From NCBI GenBank assembly GCA_030765055.1, contig CM060953.1:15258846-15322845 (forward strand): 64,000 nucleotides of DNA, in the 5' to 3' direction. The notes beneath the pieces were generated by a model. That model saw only the letters and a list, made by a program, of their open reading frames with translations. It was not told where the DNA came from and ran no database searches. Shown here piece by piece: positions 20,753 through 33,202 of the stretch (positions within the stretch are counted from its first letter, which is position 1; every line of letters starts with the position of its first letter). This stretch comes from Mantis religiosa. Lineage: Eukaryota > Arthropoda > Insecta > Mantodea > Mantidae. The position numbers and the translations under genes were made by a program.

Positions 20753-21590
20753 GTTCAATCAAGAGTGATCATAAATTTTTAGGGACATAATTTTCCGCTC
20801 TAAAATTCAACCATATTATATTCTGTTAGCTTAATATGAAACAAACACGCTGTAGTAGTTTCATTGCTGGTAGTCCTGGTTCCCGCCTGTGAGAACCAGC
20901 CAAGTTCCGACATGTTCAGTATCGCCTACCGCTGCAATGAAGGTAACAGTTAAAGTTGATGTTAGAGGAAGATCCGGAGTTTCTTTCAGAAACTTGGCTA
21001 CATCATTTTGATCCTGAGAGCAAACAGCAAAGCTCAGTGTGGAAATCTCCTTCATCACCAGCCCCGCAAATAGCAAAACTGGTTGCTTCTGCTGGGAAAG
21101 TTATGGTCATCTTATCCTTTGATATTCACGGAATGGTTTATCAGCATATTGTACCTGCACATACATCAGTAGCTGGAAAATACTACAGGGGTGTCTTGAA
21201 AACATTGCAGGTCCATATCAGGTGCAAAAGACCACATTTCCGTGAAGCAGGCTCGATGGTGCACTACGATAACGCGTGGCCGCATATTGCCAAAGTTGTT
21301 GCTGAATATCTTGCAAAAATCAACGTGAAGTGCATCCCATACCCTCCCTATAGTCCGGATTTAGACCCATGTGACTTTTTTCTATTCCCTAACGTGAAGA
21401 AACGCCTTCGTGGGAGGCATTATCCATCATCAGAATTAGTGGTGAAGGCTGCGGAGGCGATTTTGAAGGATCTCTCAAAAATAGTTTCCAGCATGTCTTT
21501 GAAGACTGGCATCTTTAAACAAAATCAGATGTTTCTATCTGATCCCAAACCTGAAAAAAAGGAGGTGTCATAACTTGAACACACCTCGTA
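20751..21590 (+). pseudogene. Mariner B, internally deleted copy
   Basis: Starts with a terminus CGGTTCAATCAAGAGTGATC like the ends at 34487 and 53818. After a 5' UTR, an ATG near 20938 is followed within five codons by a jump to the middle of the transposase: LMLEEDPEFLS, ETWLHHFDPESKQQSS (the segment with the first catalytic Asp is deleted compared with the copy at 57.2 kb), IHGMVYQHIVPAHTSVAGKY, VHYDNAWPHIAKVV (second Asp), PPYSPDLDPCDFFLFPNVKK (third Asp), PSSELVVKAAEAILKDL. The tail switches to DPKPEKKEVS and the end TTGAACACACCTCGTA (21575-21590), a terminus type different from its 5' end. Non-autonomous. Confidence 0.82.
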
Positions 21591-21724
21591 AAGAACTGAG
21601 TAGCAAGAACATGTGAGGGTTTACACGAGATTTGGGATCGTAACGATAATCTGACATGGGTAACCACGTGCTTACTGAGGTAGAAGAGCACAAAATGGAG
21701 TTGCGACGTGGAACGGCCATGCAA

Positions 21725-21870
21725 AATTAATCCCGGGAGGTAAACATCGGGTGCTCCCGAGGGAGGTGATAAGACTCGGACGATAAGTAGGATTCGAACC
21801 TTTAAACCCTGAACGGCGCACTCAGGTTAATGGTCTGAAGGACTTAAGCCCTTTTACGCTCCTATACATG
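21725..21870 (-). mobile_element. tRNA-like SINE (possible)
   Basis: Minus strand has GGCTTAAGTCCTTCAGACC, TGAGTGCGCCGTTCAGG and a good B box GGTTCGAATCCTAC; the A box is weak. Further 5' (plus 21725-21775) is CCCGGGAGGTAAACATCGGG. Family not assigned. Confidence 0.4.
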
Positions 21871-22404
21871 CTTCTATAGGACTGTAAACCAAATAAATAA
21901 AGGAATATTTATCATTGGGTTCCTTGTTGCGGAATTTTCCTACTATCGCTATGGTAACGTCAAGTTTTACGATCCAATTTTTCACTGTCATTTGTTTTAT
22001 CACTAATAAATGTTCTATAACATTAATACTTCGTTAAATATTCCTTTGGAACAGTAAAAATCTACAAATAACCTACGCTCCGGCACTAGGTTTAAATAAC
22101 TCTTTCAAATTTATGTTTCAGAAACACTTGAGTACTCATTACTTTATCCATGGTAAAACACGTTCAAGATTCAGCTCTCCTTACGGACTTTTTCTCTCTC
22201 TAAGGTTTATATTTCCAGAAAAATGTCTTTGTCTATTATCAAGAGATTTTTATAAAGAATCAAATACTAAAAATCTAAAATCTTCTAGGAATAATCTCTG
22301 AAGTTTCCATAACAAATATACAAAATCTTGCTCCTCAAAGTGTGCAGATTTTCTTTAAACACCCAATTGGTGAAAATATATGCAGTTATATATTTAAACT
22401 TGTA
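21871..22404. other. No feature recognised
   Basis: AT-rich spacer; the frame at 22113-22301 has no recognisable motif. Confidence 0.55.
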
Positions 22405-25075
22405 ATGTACCACATAACGAACAGCTGTTTAAAACATTTGACTATCACTTAAAGTCTACTGTATTCCCTTGTAACTACAATAAGATAATGTTTATCTAGA
22501 AGTAGATAGAGCAATAAGTGTTTGTACAAGAGTAGAGAAAGTCATGTATACATCACATAACGACCAGCTGCTTAAAACATTTGACTATCACTTAAAGTCT
22601 ACTGTATTACCTTGTAACCACAATAAGATCATGTTTATCTTGAAGTAGATAGAGCAATAAGTGTTTGTACAAGAGTAGAGAAAGTCATGTATATATCACA
22701 TAACGACCAAAACATTTGACTATCACTTAAAGTCTACTGTATTCCCTTGTAACTACTCTAAGATAATGTTTATCTTGAAGTTGATAGAGCAATAAGTGTT
22801 TGTACAACAGTAGAGCAAGTCATGTATACATCACATAACGACCAGCTGTTTAAAACATTTGACTATCACTTAAAGTCTACTGTATTCCCTTGTAACTACA
22901 ATAAGATAATGTTTATCTAGAAGTAGATAGAGCAATAAGTGTTTGTACAAGAGTAGAGAAAGTCATGTATATATCACATAACGACCAAAACATTTGACTA
23001 TCACTTAATGTCTACTGTATTCCCTTGTAACTACAATAAGATAATGTTTATCTTGAAGTAGATAGAGCAATAAGCGTTTGTACAACAGTAGAGCAAGTCA
23101 TGTATACATCACATAACGACCAGCTGTTTAAACATTTGACTATCACTTAAAGTCTACCGTATTCCCTTGTAACTACAGTAAGGTAATGTTTATCCTGAAG
23201 TAGATAGGGCAATAAGTGTTTGCACAAGAGTAGAGAAAGTTATGTTTACATCACATAACGACCAGCTGCTTAAAACATTTGACTATCACTTAAAGTTTAC
23301 TGCATTCCCTTGTAACTACAATAAGATCATGTTTATCTTGAAGTAGATAGAGCAATAAGTGTTTGTACAAGAGTAGAGAAAGTCATGTATATATCACATA
23401 ACGACCAAAACATTTGACTATCACTTAAAGTCTACTGTATTCCCTTGTAACTACTCTAAGATAATGTTTATCTTGAAGTTGATAGAGCAATAAGTGTTTG
23501 TACAACAGTAGAGCAAGTCATGTATACATCACATAACGACCAGCTGTTTAAAACATTTGACTATCACTTAAAGTCTACTGTATTCCCTTGTAACTACAAT
23601 AAGATAATGTTTATCTAGAAGTAGATAGAGCAATAAGTGTTTGTACAAGAGTAGAGAAAGTCATGTATATATCACATAACGACCAAAACATTTGACTATC
23701 ACTTAATGTCTACTGTATTCCCTTGTAACTACAATAAGATAATGTTTATCTTGAAGTAGATAGAGCAATAAGCGTTTGTACAACAGTAGAGCAAGTCATG
23801 TATACATCACATAACGACCAGCTGTTTAAACATTTGACTATCACTTAAAGTCTACCGTATTCCCTTGTAACTACAGTAAGGTAATGTTTATCCTGAAGTA
23901 GATAGGGCAATAAGTGTTTGCACAAGAGTAGAGAAAGTTATGTTTACATCACATAACGACCAGCTGCTTAAAACATTTGACTATCACTTAAAGTTTACTG
24001 CATTCCCTTGTAACTACAATAAGATAATATTTATCCTGAAGTAGATAGGGCAATAAGTGTTTGTACAAGAGTAGAGAAAGTATGTGTACATCACATAACA
24101 AGCACCTGTTTGAAACATTTGACTATCACTTATAGTCTACTGTATTCCTTGTAACTAAAATAAGATAATGTTTATCCTGAAGTAGATAGGGCAATAAGTG
24201 TTTGTACAAGAGTAGAGAAAGTCATGTATACATCACATAACGAGCAGCTGTTTAAAACATTTGACTAACACTTAAAGTCTACTGTATTCCCTTGTAACTA
24301 CAATAAGATAATGTTTATCTTGAAGTAGATAGAGCAATAAGTGTTTCTATAAGAGTAGAGAAAGTCATGTGTACATCACATAACGACCAGCTGTTTAAAA
24401 CATTTGACTATCACTTAAAATCTGCTTTATTTCCTTGTAACTACAATGAGATAATGTTTATCTTGAAGTAGATAGACCAATAAGTGTTTGTACAAGAGTA
24501 GAGAAAGTCATGTATTCATCACATACCGACCAGCTGTTTAAAACATTTGACTATCACTTAAAGTCTACTGTATTCCCTTGTAACTACAATAAGATAATGT
24601 TTATCTTGAAGTAGATAGAGCAACAAGTGTTTGTACAAGAGTAGAGAAAGTAATGCATATATCACATAACGACCAGCTGTTTAAAACATTTGACTATCAC
24701 TTAATGTCTACTGTATTCCCTTGTAACTACAATAAGATAATATTTATCTTGAAGTAGATAGTGCAATAAGTGTTTGTACAAGACTAGAGAAAGTCATGTA
24801 TACATCACATAACGATCAGCTGTTTAAAACATTTGTTTATCACTTAAAGTCTACTGTATTCCCTTGTAACTACAATAAGATAATGTTTATCATGAAGTAG
24901 ATAGTGCAATAAGTGTTTGTACAAGACTAGAGAAAGTCATGTATACATCACATAACGATCAGCTGTTTAAAACATTTGACTATCACTTAAAGTCTACTGT
25001 ATTCCCTTGTAACTACAATAAGATAATGTTTATCCTGAAGTAGACAGAGGAGTGTGTGCAAGAATAGAGAATGCT
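22405..25075 (+). repeat. 143-bp satellite, about 19 units
   Basis: Landmarks: CACATAACGACCAGCTGTTT, AAAACATTTGACTATCACTT, AAGTCTACTGTATTCCCTTG, AGATAATGTTTATCTTGAAG and GCAATAAGTGTTTGTACAAG. CACATAACGA starts at 22411, 22554 and 22697 give a 143-bp period; some units lack 8-9 bp (ACGACCAAAACATTTG, e.g. 22697). A five-monomer higher-order unit of about 698 bp is repeated (22554 to 23251 and 23252 to 23949), including the shortened units. Only one array is present here and no SINE head was found at its edges. Confidence 0.95.
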
Positions 25076-26040
25076 ATGAAAGTGACACATCAGAACTTTA
25101 ATTCTGTGACTGGCGTTATACTGATACGCTAGCTGAATTCAGGACAGGTCTTGTTATTTAGTAAATTTTAACCAGTTTCATGGCCTTCTTGAATAAGTCA
25201 GTGTCAGAATAAAGCAAATTTGCCTTCCTGGCGCGTTAAAGAGTCTTCAGCACTTAGGGAAAGTATTTTCTACCTTTAACACGGTCGTGTACTACCTAAA
25301 AACCCAATTTTCGTATCAAATTTTGGAAAACCAAGAAAAGGAGATTGTTCACTCGAAACACCTCTTTCACATATACAGCCCCATTTTAGTTGCTATGGTA
25401 ATGTTAAGGGCGGAACTCAGGAGTTTCGACTGAAAAGTCAGCTTCCTGACTCTTGATCACATAATTTATGAAAGTTGTGTAAGTTACAAATCAGCATAAA
25501 TTAATTGTTCAACAAAGCGGATCTTATACACGATGTACAACAGATGCAACTTCACTCTAAATTCTTCCAGAAAGCGTTTACACTTTTTTAATGTTTTCCT
25601 CATCAAAAATATGTCACTGACTCTTAAATTGTACCGTTATGAGGTACATTGTCATTTCTGGCGCTATTCCCTATCGAACATTAATTAAAATTGTGTCCGC
25701 GAAGTGTTTTTTGTTAGTTTTCTATAGATTGCTCATTCATTCACTCGTCATGCTAATTGATTCACGTCACCGTAGGCCAACTTTCTTTCTCCATGCATTT
25801 CAAAATGTGATGCCTTTTTGTTTGTTCTATGCAACATTTGCAAGAAACTCAACTGTGTTTATAGGTTGCCACGAAATTACCAGAAAATTTCATCCAATAC
25901 CAGTCACAGCTGAAGAAAAGCTTACACAACTGGGATGCTTACATGCAGTTTATGACTTATCGTTGTTTAAAGTAAGCACATCCCGTATCTCCTAATATGT
26001 TCGAAGAAATGTCAAATTTACATTTTCATAACCTATGAAT
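25076..26040. other. No assigned feature; one unassigned open frame
   Basis: The frame at 25639-25995 (plus, 118 codons) is rich in hydrophobic residues in its first half but shows no family motif. It could be chance. No repeats or tRNA-like boxes found. Confidence 0.45.
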
Positions 26041-27365
26041 TATAAGGGTGGGTCAAATAGTAATGCCTCCTACTTTTTTCTCTTTTAATTGCCAAGAAAA
26101 TTGAATCCAATTTACATAGCTTGAAAACTACAACATTGACGATTAATTTGTTACTATTCAGTATAATCTCCGTCCTTTCCCACAGTTTTGGTCCACCTTT
26201 TAACTAGGGCATGTATTCCAGTGTGGTAAAACATAGGGTCTTGCTTCCTAAGACATTGACACACGGACGTTTTCACAGCCTCATCATCTTCAAAATGAAT
26301 CCGACGATGAGCTTCCTTTAGTGGCCCGAACAGATGAAAGTCTGATGGTGCCAGGTCAGTGAGGTAAGACTTGCCATTCCAATTTCTCAATTTCTGCAGT
26401 GGTGTAATGGCTGGTGTGTGGTCTTGCATTATCATGCAAAATAAGAACATCCGCCATAGTTTTTGTTGGGCGAAATCGGCGAAAACGTGCTTTCAGCTTT
26501 TTGAGAGTTCTGACGTATTGGACAGAATTTATTGTGCATCCCTGCTCCAAAAATGAATCATAAGCACACCCTCTGCATCCCAAAACACTGTCGTCATAGC
26601 TTTCCCTGCCGACCGCTGAGTTTTGAATTTTTTTTCCTTCGGTGACGTTCTGTGATGCCATTCCATTAACTGCCTCTTTGACTCAGGTTCAAAAACATGA
26701 ACCCACGTTTCGTCTCCAGTAACAATTTTTTCCAGAAACTCCTCTCCTTCCATATTGAAGCGCTGTAAGTGTTCGGAGGCTATTGTTTCCTTTGTTTCTT
26801 TATTTTGGGCGGTTAACATTCTTGGTACCCATCGTGAACAAACTTTGGAGTAACCCAGTTGTTGAATAATCTTCATCACACTGCCTTTACTGAGGGAGGT
26901 AATGCGACACAATTCACCTGTTGTTACCCGGCGATCACCACGAATGATGTCATCGACTCGCTGAATATTGCATGGAGTCACTGCAGTCACTGGCCTGCCG
27001 CTTCGCTTTTCATCTGCTAATGGTGTTTGCCCTTCAGCTTCGTTACAGCGACGAACCCATCGTCTAACAGTGCTGACATCTCCCGTTGCATCACCATACA
27101 CATGTTTTAGCCTTTCGTGAATGCGAATTGGCGTTTCACCTTCCGCAGTCAAAAACTCAATCGCAGAACGCTGTCTAATACGAATGTCGATGTCAGCCAT
27201 TTTGCAAGGGGATGCGGTGCTGTCGCCTGTTGACGTAAGAAGTTACTACTGCAGGGAATTGGAGAAGAAGGTTTGAGGAATTGCGCCAAATTCAAAGTTT
27301 TCACATAACTTACTTAAGTAAGGGGGAAAAATAAGAGGCGTTACCTTTTGACCCACCGTCGTATA
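26041..27365 (-). mobile_element. Full-length mariner C with terminal inverted repeats
   Basis: Left end TATAAGGGTGGGTCAAATAG and, reversed, right end TATACGACGGTGGGTCAAAA are imperfect inverted repeats that continue as GTAATGCC/GTAACGCC. TA occurs at each outer edge, as expected for mariner TA targets. Length about 1.32 kb, normal for a mariner. It contains a single transposase gene. Confidence 0.9.
26157..27200 (-). pseudogene. Mariner C transposase (two frameshifts)
   Basis: ATG at 27200. In order: N-terminal HTH (IRQRSAIEFLTAEGETPIRI, HVYGDATGDVSTVRRWVRR), SGRP linker, second HTH (RRVTTGELCRITSLSKGSV), CSRWVPRMLT, first catalytic Asp in GDETWVHVFEPESKR. After a frameshift near 26640 the second Asp lies in LILHDNARPHTSHY. 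A gap of about 14 bp near 26368 removes part of the PYSP stretch and shifts the frame again; the third Asp is still visible in DLAPSDFHLFGPLKEA. The tail ends KRWTKTVGKDGDYTE. All three catalytic Asp of a DD34D transposase can be read, but across three frames, so no active protein is made. Confidence 0.9.
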
Positions 27366-27459
27366 TAGATTACGTAACAGAGTTAAATTATCTGGAATGC
27401 CTCTTAGTTCTTAACTCGAAATAATGAGCAGGGCCCTTTGCTTCAAACCTGTCTCTCTG

Positions 27460-27633
27460 TCTCTTGCAGAACATCTTTTTGATAACGACCATAGAGCCAA
27501 TGTTCGGGAGACGACCGTCTTGGCAAAATGCAACAGTTACTGGGAGCGGAGAATTAAGGAGGAGTACTCCGTAAGGAGTACGCTTAATCGTGATGCTGGA
27601 TTTCAGTTGAGCTACTTTTGTAAAGCGACTTAA
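27460..27633 (+). pseudogene. GIY-YIG nuclease C-terminal fragment (Penelope-like?)
   Basis: The translation AEHLFDNDHRANVRETTVLA, KCNSYWERRIKEEY, LNRDAGFQLS resembles the region after the catalytic core in arthropod Penelope-like GIY-YIG proteins (xAEHxxxxxH, then E-x-VL, NSYWxRxIxEA, LNRDxGFxLS). The core itself is missing. It is preceded by a pyrimidine-rich stretch ending TCTTGCAG, like a 3' splice site. Resemblance judged from memory of the family. Confidence 0.5.
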
Positions 27634-27649
27634 AAGTGGAAATCCTTCG

Positions 27650-29279
27650 GCTTAAGAAGCACAGATATATACAGCTTGATAATCAAGTTAAGTGGTTACG
27701 TTTCTTTGACACAATTTTCTACCCTCACGCCATCTCCTGACCTGGCATTTAATTTACTGTAAACAGTCTTTTGTTCAGAAATGCATATATTGATAGTGTT
27801 TTGTCTTTGTTGATATTTGTGTTATATCTGTTTTTTGCTTATAACATTTATTAAAATATCTTGATTTTGGGAGAGATGTATGTTCCCTCTTGAACAGAGG
27901 TGAGGTTGTCAGTGTAAACATTTCGAATTTAGGAAAATAGAGTCTTCAGAAGTTCGTGAAACAGTAAACGATCGTATAAAGTATAATGTCCTCTGGAATG
28001 GAAAAACAAAACACGGTATTGATTAAATATGATATAGTTAGTCAGTATTGGCTACAAAATAATTTAAAACATCTTTGCTTATAAACAAGAGTGCCTGAGG
28101 ATTTTTAAACGGAGTAAAATTAGGAAATTTAAATAACTACAAACAAATAATCGCTTATGGTACTTAATAAATGAGTACAAAACGAAAATTATTTAATTAT
28201 CACGAAATAAAGGTAAAAAGGAGTGATTGCAGTAGACAATAATTGAAAAATAAAATAAATAAATGTAATTAGGTAAAGTAATTGGTAAATGTATTTTGTG
28301 TTTGTGAAATTTGGCAATATTAAATGTTTATATGTGATTTTTAGTTTGTTTATTTTGTTGTACTTTGTAGTTTTGTGTATATAGTTGTAGATTATCTAAA
28401 TTTGTAAAATCAGTATTAATGCGTTCAAATTGATGTCATTCACTGCGTACGAATTTGGAATACGTTCTGTGACTGTGAACAGAATAGATAAAAAGAAAAT
28501 AGCTTCCAAGAATGCCAGACAAAGATTTTCAAGAATTCTGCCTTGAAATGACCTATCAATGCATTTTTCTTTATTCTTTTCTAAAAATGTTGATTTTTAG
28601 AAATAGTTCATGAAGATATTTTCATTTAAACTTAAACGTATGTCTTGAATTATCTGCGAATTTCTTCAGAGGACCTCTTCATTCTGCATAAATTTGTTAA
28701 ACGTGATAGAGAAAATCTTACTAAACAATATAGATGTACTTAAAACAGACAATTTATATCACATTAGTTTTTTGTATAGTGAACTACTTCCGAGAATTGC
28801 TAGAGAGATTGCTAGAGAAATTTAGCAGGTCAAACATTTATATTATTACTTTTTCGATACTTCGGGGGTGATTTTGCAAATTTTATTTTATTTTAAAATG
28901 AGAAAATATTATTGTCGCAAGTAGAACATTGCAAAGCGCGAGAAATTGTCAGTAAGGTGGTAGCTGTACAGTAACATTATAATAGAAAATAATCGTGTGT
29001 CAACTGTCAGTTAACAGTTCCCAAGAAGAAATCACTACATATCTCCTGTCACCTCCTCTTTCTAGTACACTGGATTACTGGAAAACAAATACAAAATTAC
29101 CAGAGCTTTAAAAAATGAGTATTTCCCCTGCAACAGTTTCTCTAAAAGAATATTTAGTACAGCGGAACTCATATGTGACAGAAAAAGAAGTAGACTTGAC
29201 CCCGAAAGAGTGAAAGTGTGTTGTTTTTCAGGCTTATCTGTGTTGAATGGATGGATATTGGGATTTTTAATAAACAAAA
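27650..29279. other. No feature recognised
   Basis: About 1.6 kb of strongly AT-rich DNA. The stretch 28200-28400 is poor in C on the plus strand. No gene-like frame; the frame at 29062-29283 (minus) is unassigned. Confidence 0.5.
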
Positions 29280-29716
29280 ACATGTGAAGATGTAAAGTGC
29301 ATCGCTTTTGTTCTACGTATCCTAGAGACAGGATTTTTGTACAGTCATGATCAAAAAGTAAAATTCTTTCTTACTGTAAGACAGGTATGTTTACTTTTCA
29401 AATATTTATCCTTAACATTTAACCATAACATGTGAAGATAAAACGTACATCGCTCGTGTTCTAAGTATCGTAGAGACAGGATGTTTGTACAGTCATGATC
29501 AGAAAATAAAATTGTTTCTTATTATAAAATTGGCATCTTTAATATTCAAATATTCATCCGTTAACATTTAACTATAATCATGCTAAGATAAAACGTGCAT
29601 CACTTGTATTCTGAGTATCGTAGAGACAGGACTTTTGTACGGTCATGATTAGAAAATATAATTCTTTCTTATTATAAGATTGGCATCACTCATTTTTCAA
29701 ACATTTATCCGCGCGT
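29280..29716 (+). repeat. About 150-bp tandem repeat, three units
   Basis: Units begin at about 29280, 29428 and 29579. Each has CATGTGAAGAT or a variant, a block GTATCGTAGAGACAGGA, TTGTACAGTCATGATCA and ATTCTTTCTTA. Copies diverge by roughly one base in ten by eye. Flanks are unassigned. Confidence 0.85.
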
Positions 29717-31243
29717 AATTAATTAATATAATGTTCTCAGTTCAGGTGCGTGAGATGCGTGTACCACATTCAGCAGCGCTGGTAGGAGGTGCAAGCTTAG
29801 GATTCGGTGGAGTATACAGTATGACTCGCCTCCATATGACTTTAACTCTTGCGAAGACTACAAGATTGAATACAAAACTTGCCTGACCTCTCGATTAGTT
29901 TGAAAACATTCTAGGTACACTTCAACAGAAAGCATCGCAGAATGAATAAGTCAATGAATATTAAACACGATATTGCAACTTCTAAATATAGACTAAGCTC
30001 TGTTGTTGTATCTATTGATTTCCATGTTGTTTTCCTGGAATGAAGAATTCCAGAAGTTACAATTGGGTACCTGGATTCTTAACCCTGACGAAAAGCAGAA
30101 GAACTCTGAATCCGAAAGAACATCCCGGAAGGATCATCCGTGGTATGAGGCTTTAAGAAGTGGATGGTGTGAAATATTGACGCATTGGATAAAAGGAAAT
30201 GTGTTGATAGTTCGTAGAATGAATAGCGGGGTTAACCGGAGAAGACTCATCCCCTGCGGTCGAACTCAGGCAGCCTTGGTGACACCATGCTGCCGCTAAG
30301 TTCAAAAACAAGTTATAAAAGTGGACTGTTTTGCTTTTAAATGTCTAATGTAGAGTTTAAAAATAAGAACACTGATGATTTTAAGTTTTGTCTCATTAAA
30401 TATGTGTACCTAATTAATTTTATTGTTATTACAGAGTTTTCCCAACATTCTATTTTGTATTGAAAATAGAAGTAGAAATGACGGTATCGATTATCGAAGT
30501 ACTTGGAATCAGTATCGAGAATCGAGTATCGATAAAGACTTTAATCGATCCATCGATAATTATTACATATAGGAAGACAGAAAGTCTAATGTTTAACTCA
30601 TATTTCATTTTGTATCGCAGAAGTTTATTTGAGTTGTAGTTCATTAAATATAGGTTAATTTCCTTTCTTTACGAAATTGTAAAGTCTTTTTTGGGTTTTC
30701 ATTTAGAATGGAATGTGTTTTAGGACAGAGAACTTTGGACGTAACTGTGATGTGAAGATATGAACCTATTGGCACGTGACACAGTATTCGAATGTTCTGT
30801 TGGGTTTCGGCAAAGCACATTCACATGGCCCTTTTATTTTTCTGCCCTACTCCTGGTATCAAATCCTTTTATACCCAGATGTAGACAGAAAGGCCGATAA
30901 GAGGTAATGCGTTTTCCGTGTTTGTATGCAGGCACGTGCGTGCAGAGAGAACTAACTCTGTTTAAGATAAAACTTTTCGCTTTAACCGATACTTTTTGAA
31001 CAGCGTTTTGTTGGTAATAGTTATAGCATTTCAGTTTCTGCAAAACGAGTAATATTAATGAAAAAACTAAACCATTTTTAGAAGAATGCAGTGCAAGTGA
31101 AAATCATAGCTAAAATAATGGAATGGAGAATATTTTAGTGATAAAGCGTAAAAAGGCACTGAAACCACAGATTTTTGTAATGGCAATCATCTCCCAGCAT
31201 TAGTGTCATTTGCACTGCAGTCTGATAACACGAAGTATAATAC
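29717..31243. other. Mostly unassigned; weak tRNA-like segment and ATCGAT cluster
   Basis: At 30235-30300 the minus strand has GAGTTCGACCGCAGG preceded by GCGGCAGCATGGTGTC, a possible SINE head. At 30488-30555 ATCGAT/ATCGA motifs recur (TATCGATTATCGAAG, GAGTATCGATAAAG, TAATCGATCCATCGATAA). The frame at 30003-30299 ends in the tRNA-like part and is probably not a gene. The remainder shows nothing. Confidence 0.4.
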
Positions 31244-31517
31244 GAGGGTGCTCTGAAAAGTTTCCGACCTATACATGAAGATGGCAGCACTCGTAAATAA
31301 AAGTTCCCTAATTTCGTTGTTCATCTGTTGACAGTTATTCACCAAAGTTTCAGACATTTTGGACGCTCAGTTGTTATGTAACAGTCGTTTGAGTGAGTTG
31401 ATGTGAGTATTTTTAATAAAATCGACAAAATCCAGTATCGAGCTGTCATTAAATATTTCATTTTGAAAGACCATACGTCAAAGACCATACAAAGACGAGT
31501 TGGATTATGTGTATGGG
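31244..31517 (+). pseudogene. Mariner 5' end and N-terminal codons, truncated
   Basis: Begins TACGAGGGTGCTCTGAAAAG, a typical mariner terminus with TA at the edge, followed by a 5' UTR of about 165 bp and a frame reading DKIQYRAVIKYFILKD, then, shifted, KDELDYVYGD. This is the start of the N-terminal HTH. It stops abruptly at about 31517 where a reverse transcriptase sequence begins in the same direction. Confidence 0.65.
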
Positions 31518-32640
31518 GACTTCCCCGAAGGCTCTGTACTATCCCCCACACTATTTAGTGTTTTCATGGCAGATTTTCCAACTCAACCACAGGTCGAAAT
31601 GGCACAATACGCTGACGACGTGTTGTTGTTCTGCAAAAACAGACAAATACTCAGAGCCTTCAACCCAATTCAGAGACACCTCCGTCTCACGCAAGAATGG
31701 TGCAGGCGTTGGCGGATGTCCGTAAATCCGGACAAAAGCCACGCCATTCTTTTTACGAAGCGCCACACCCCCGCTGACCGACCAAACTTCCACTTTAGGG
31801 GCCGAAGGATAGAGTGGACTAATTCCATCAAGTACCTGGGCGTTCAACTTGATAGAGGCCTAACTTTCCGCGGACACATCAGGGAACTATCGGCACGGGT
31901 GCAGGGGGCTATTGCCTCTCTGTACCCAATGCTGGGTTCTCGCTCGATGCCAGTCCGCTTAAAGCTACACCTCTTTTGAGCGCTGATAATCCCACTTATG
32001 TTGTACGCCTGTGAAATCTGGGGCATGGCTGCCGATAGCTGGATAGCATACCTTCAGCGTGCACAGAATAGAGGACTCCGATCCATCTATTCTGTGGGCC
32101 GTTCTTTGCCCGTGAGGTTACTTCACGAAGCTTCCCTTCTCCCATACGTGGAGGACGAAATTAGACGCCGGGCAACAAAATTTTACGATAAAATTCCTGC
32201 TCATAGAAGCGCCCTGGTTCGGTCTCTAGGAGACTACGACGCTACGAGACCCCGCTTCAGGCGTTACCGGGTACCACGTATGGCTTGCAGGCATCCGAGG
32301 TAACAAAGGAGTTAATCCTTACAGCAGCATAAGCTAAATTACAAAACTCCAAAAGAGCTATTTGGCTACTAAATTTACCCCATTTTAGATTAATAAAACA
32401 CCAGGGTGTAAACAAAAAAGTGGTTTGGCATCCTGTACAAAATTAAAGAGGAGCAAAGAGCTACCTCAACAAAATTTTCCTCAACAAAAAATATCACATC
32501 ATCCTACAATTATCACAATTATCAACCTGCGGTCAGACCCAAAACCTGGGTGGGTACGCAGCAAAAACCTTCTGGCTGTTAACAGCCTATCAGTATACGA
32601 CTTGGACTTGTATGGGGACTCTGCAATCTGATTTATCACA
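31518..32640 (+). pseudogene. Jockey-like reverse transcriptase fragment, copy 2
   Basis: Same family as copy 1 at 19 kb. In order: PEGSVLSPTLFSVFMADF, QYADDVLLFCKNR (YADD catalytic motif), MSVNPDKSHAILFTKRH, IKYLGVQLDRGLTF. A TGA at 31977-31979 interrupts where copy 1 has a CGA arginine codon, a CpG-type change; then ALIIPLMLYACEIWGM, LQRAQNRGLRSIYSVG, PYVEDEIRRRATKFYDKI to a stop near 32303. The 3' UTR shares ACGCAGCAAAAACCTTCTGG with copy 1 and has a perfect palindrome GGCTGTTAACAGCC near 32576. The 5' truncation point is almost the same as in copy 1. Confidence 0.87.
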
Positions 32641-32679
32641 GTGAGGTTTTCGGTACACCACCTATGTATATAAAATACT

Positions 32680-33143
<464 letters not shown>

Positions 33144-33202
33144 GTGTCTTTCACAATAATGTACAGAGCTCTGTCAGCTTAAAAACGACTACAGTATGAG
33201 AA

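Noticed and set aside
27440..27470. TCTCTTGCAG as evidence of a spliced host gene
   Set aside because: A single acceptor-like site with no donor or upstream exon; the following codons look like a nuclease remnant of a retroelement.
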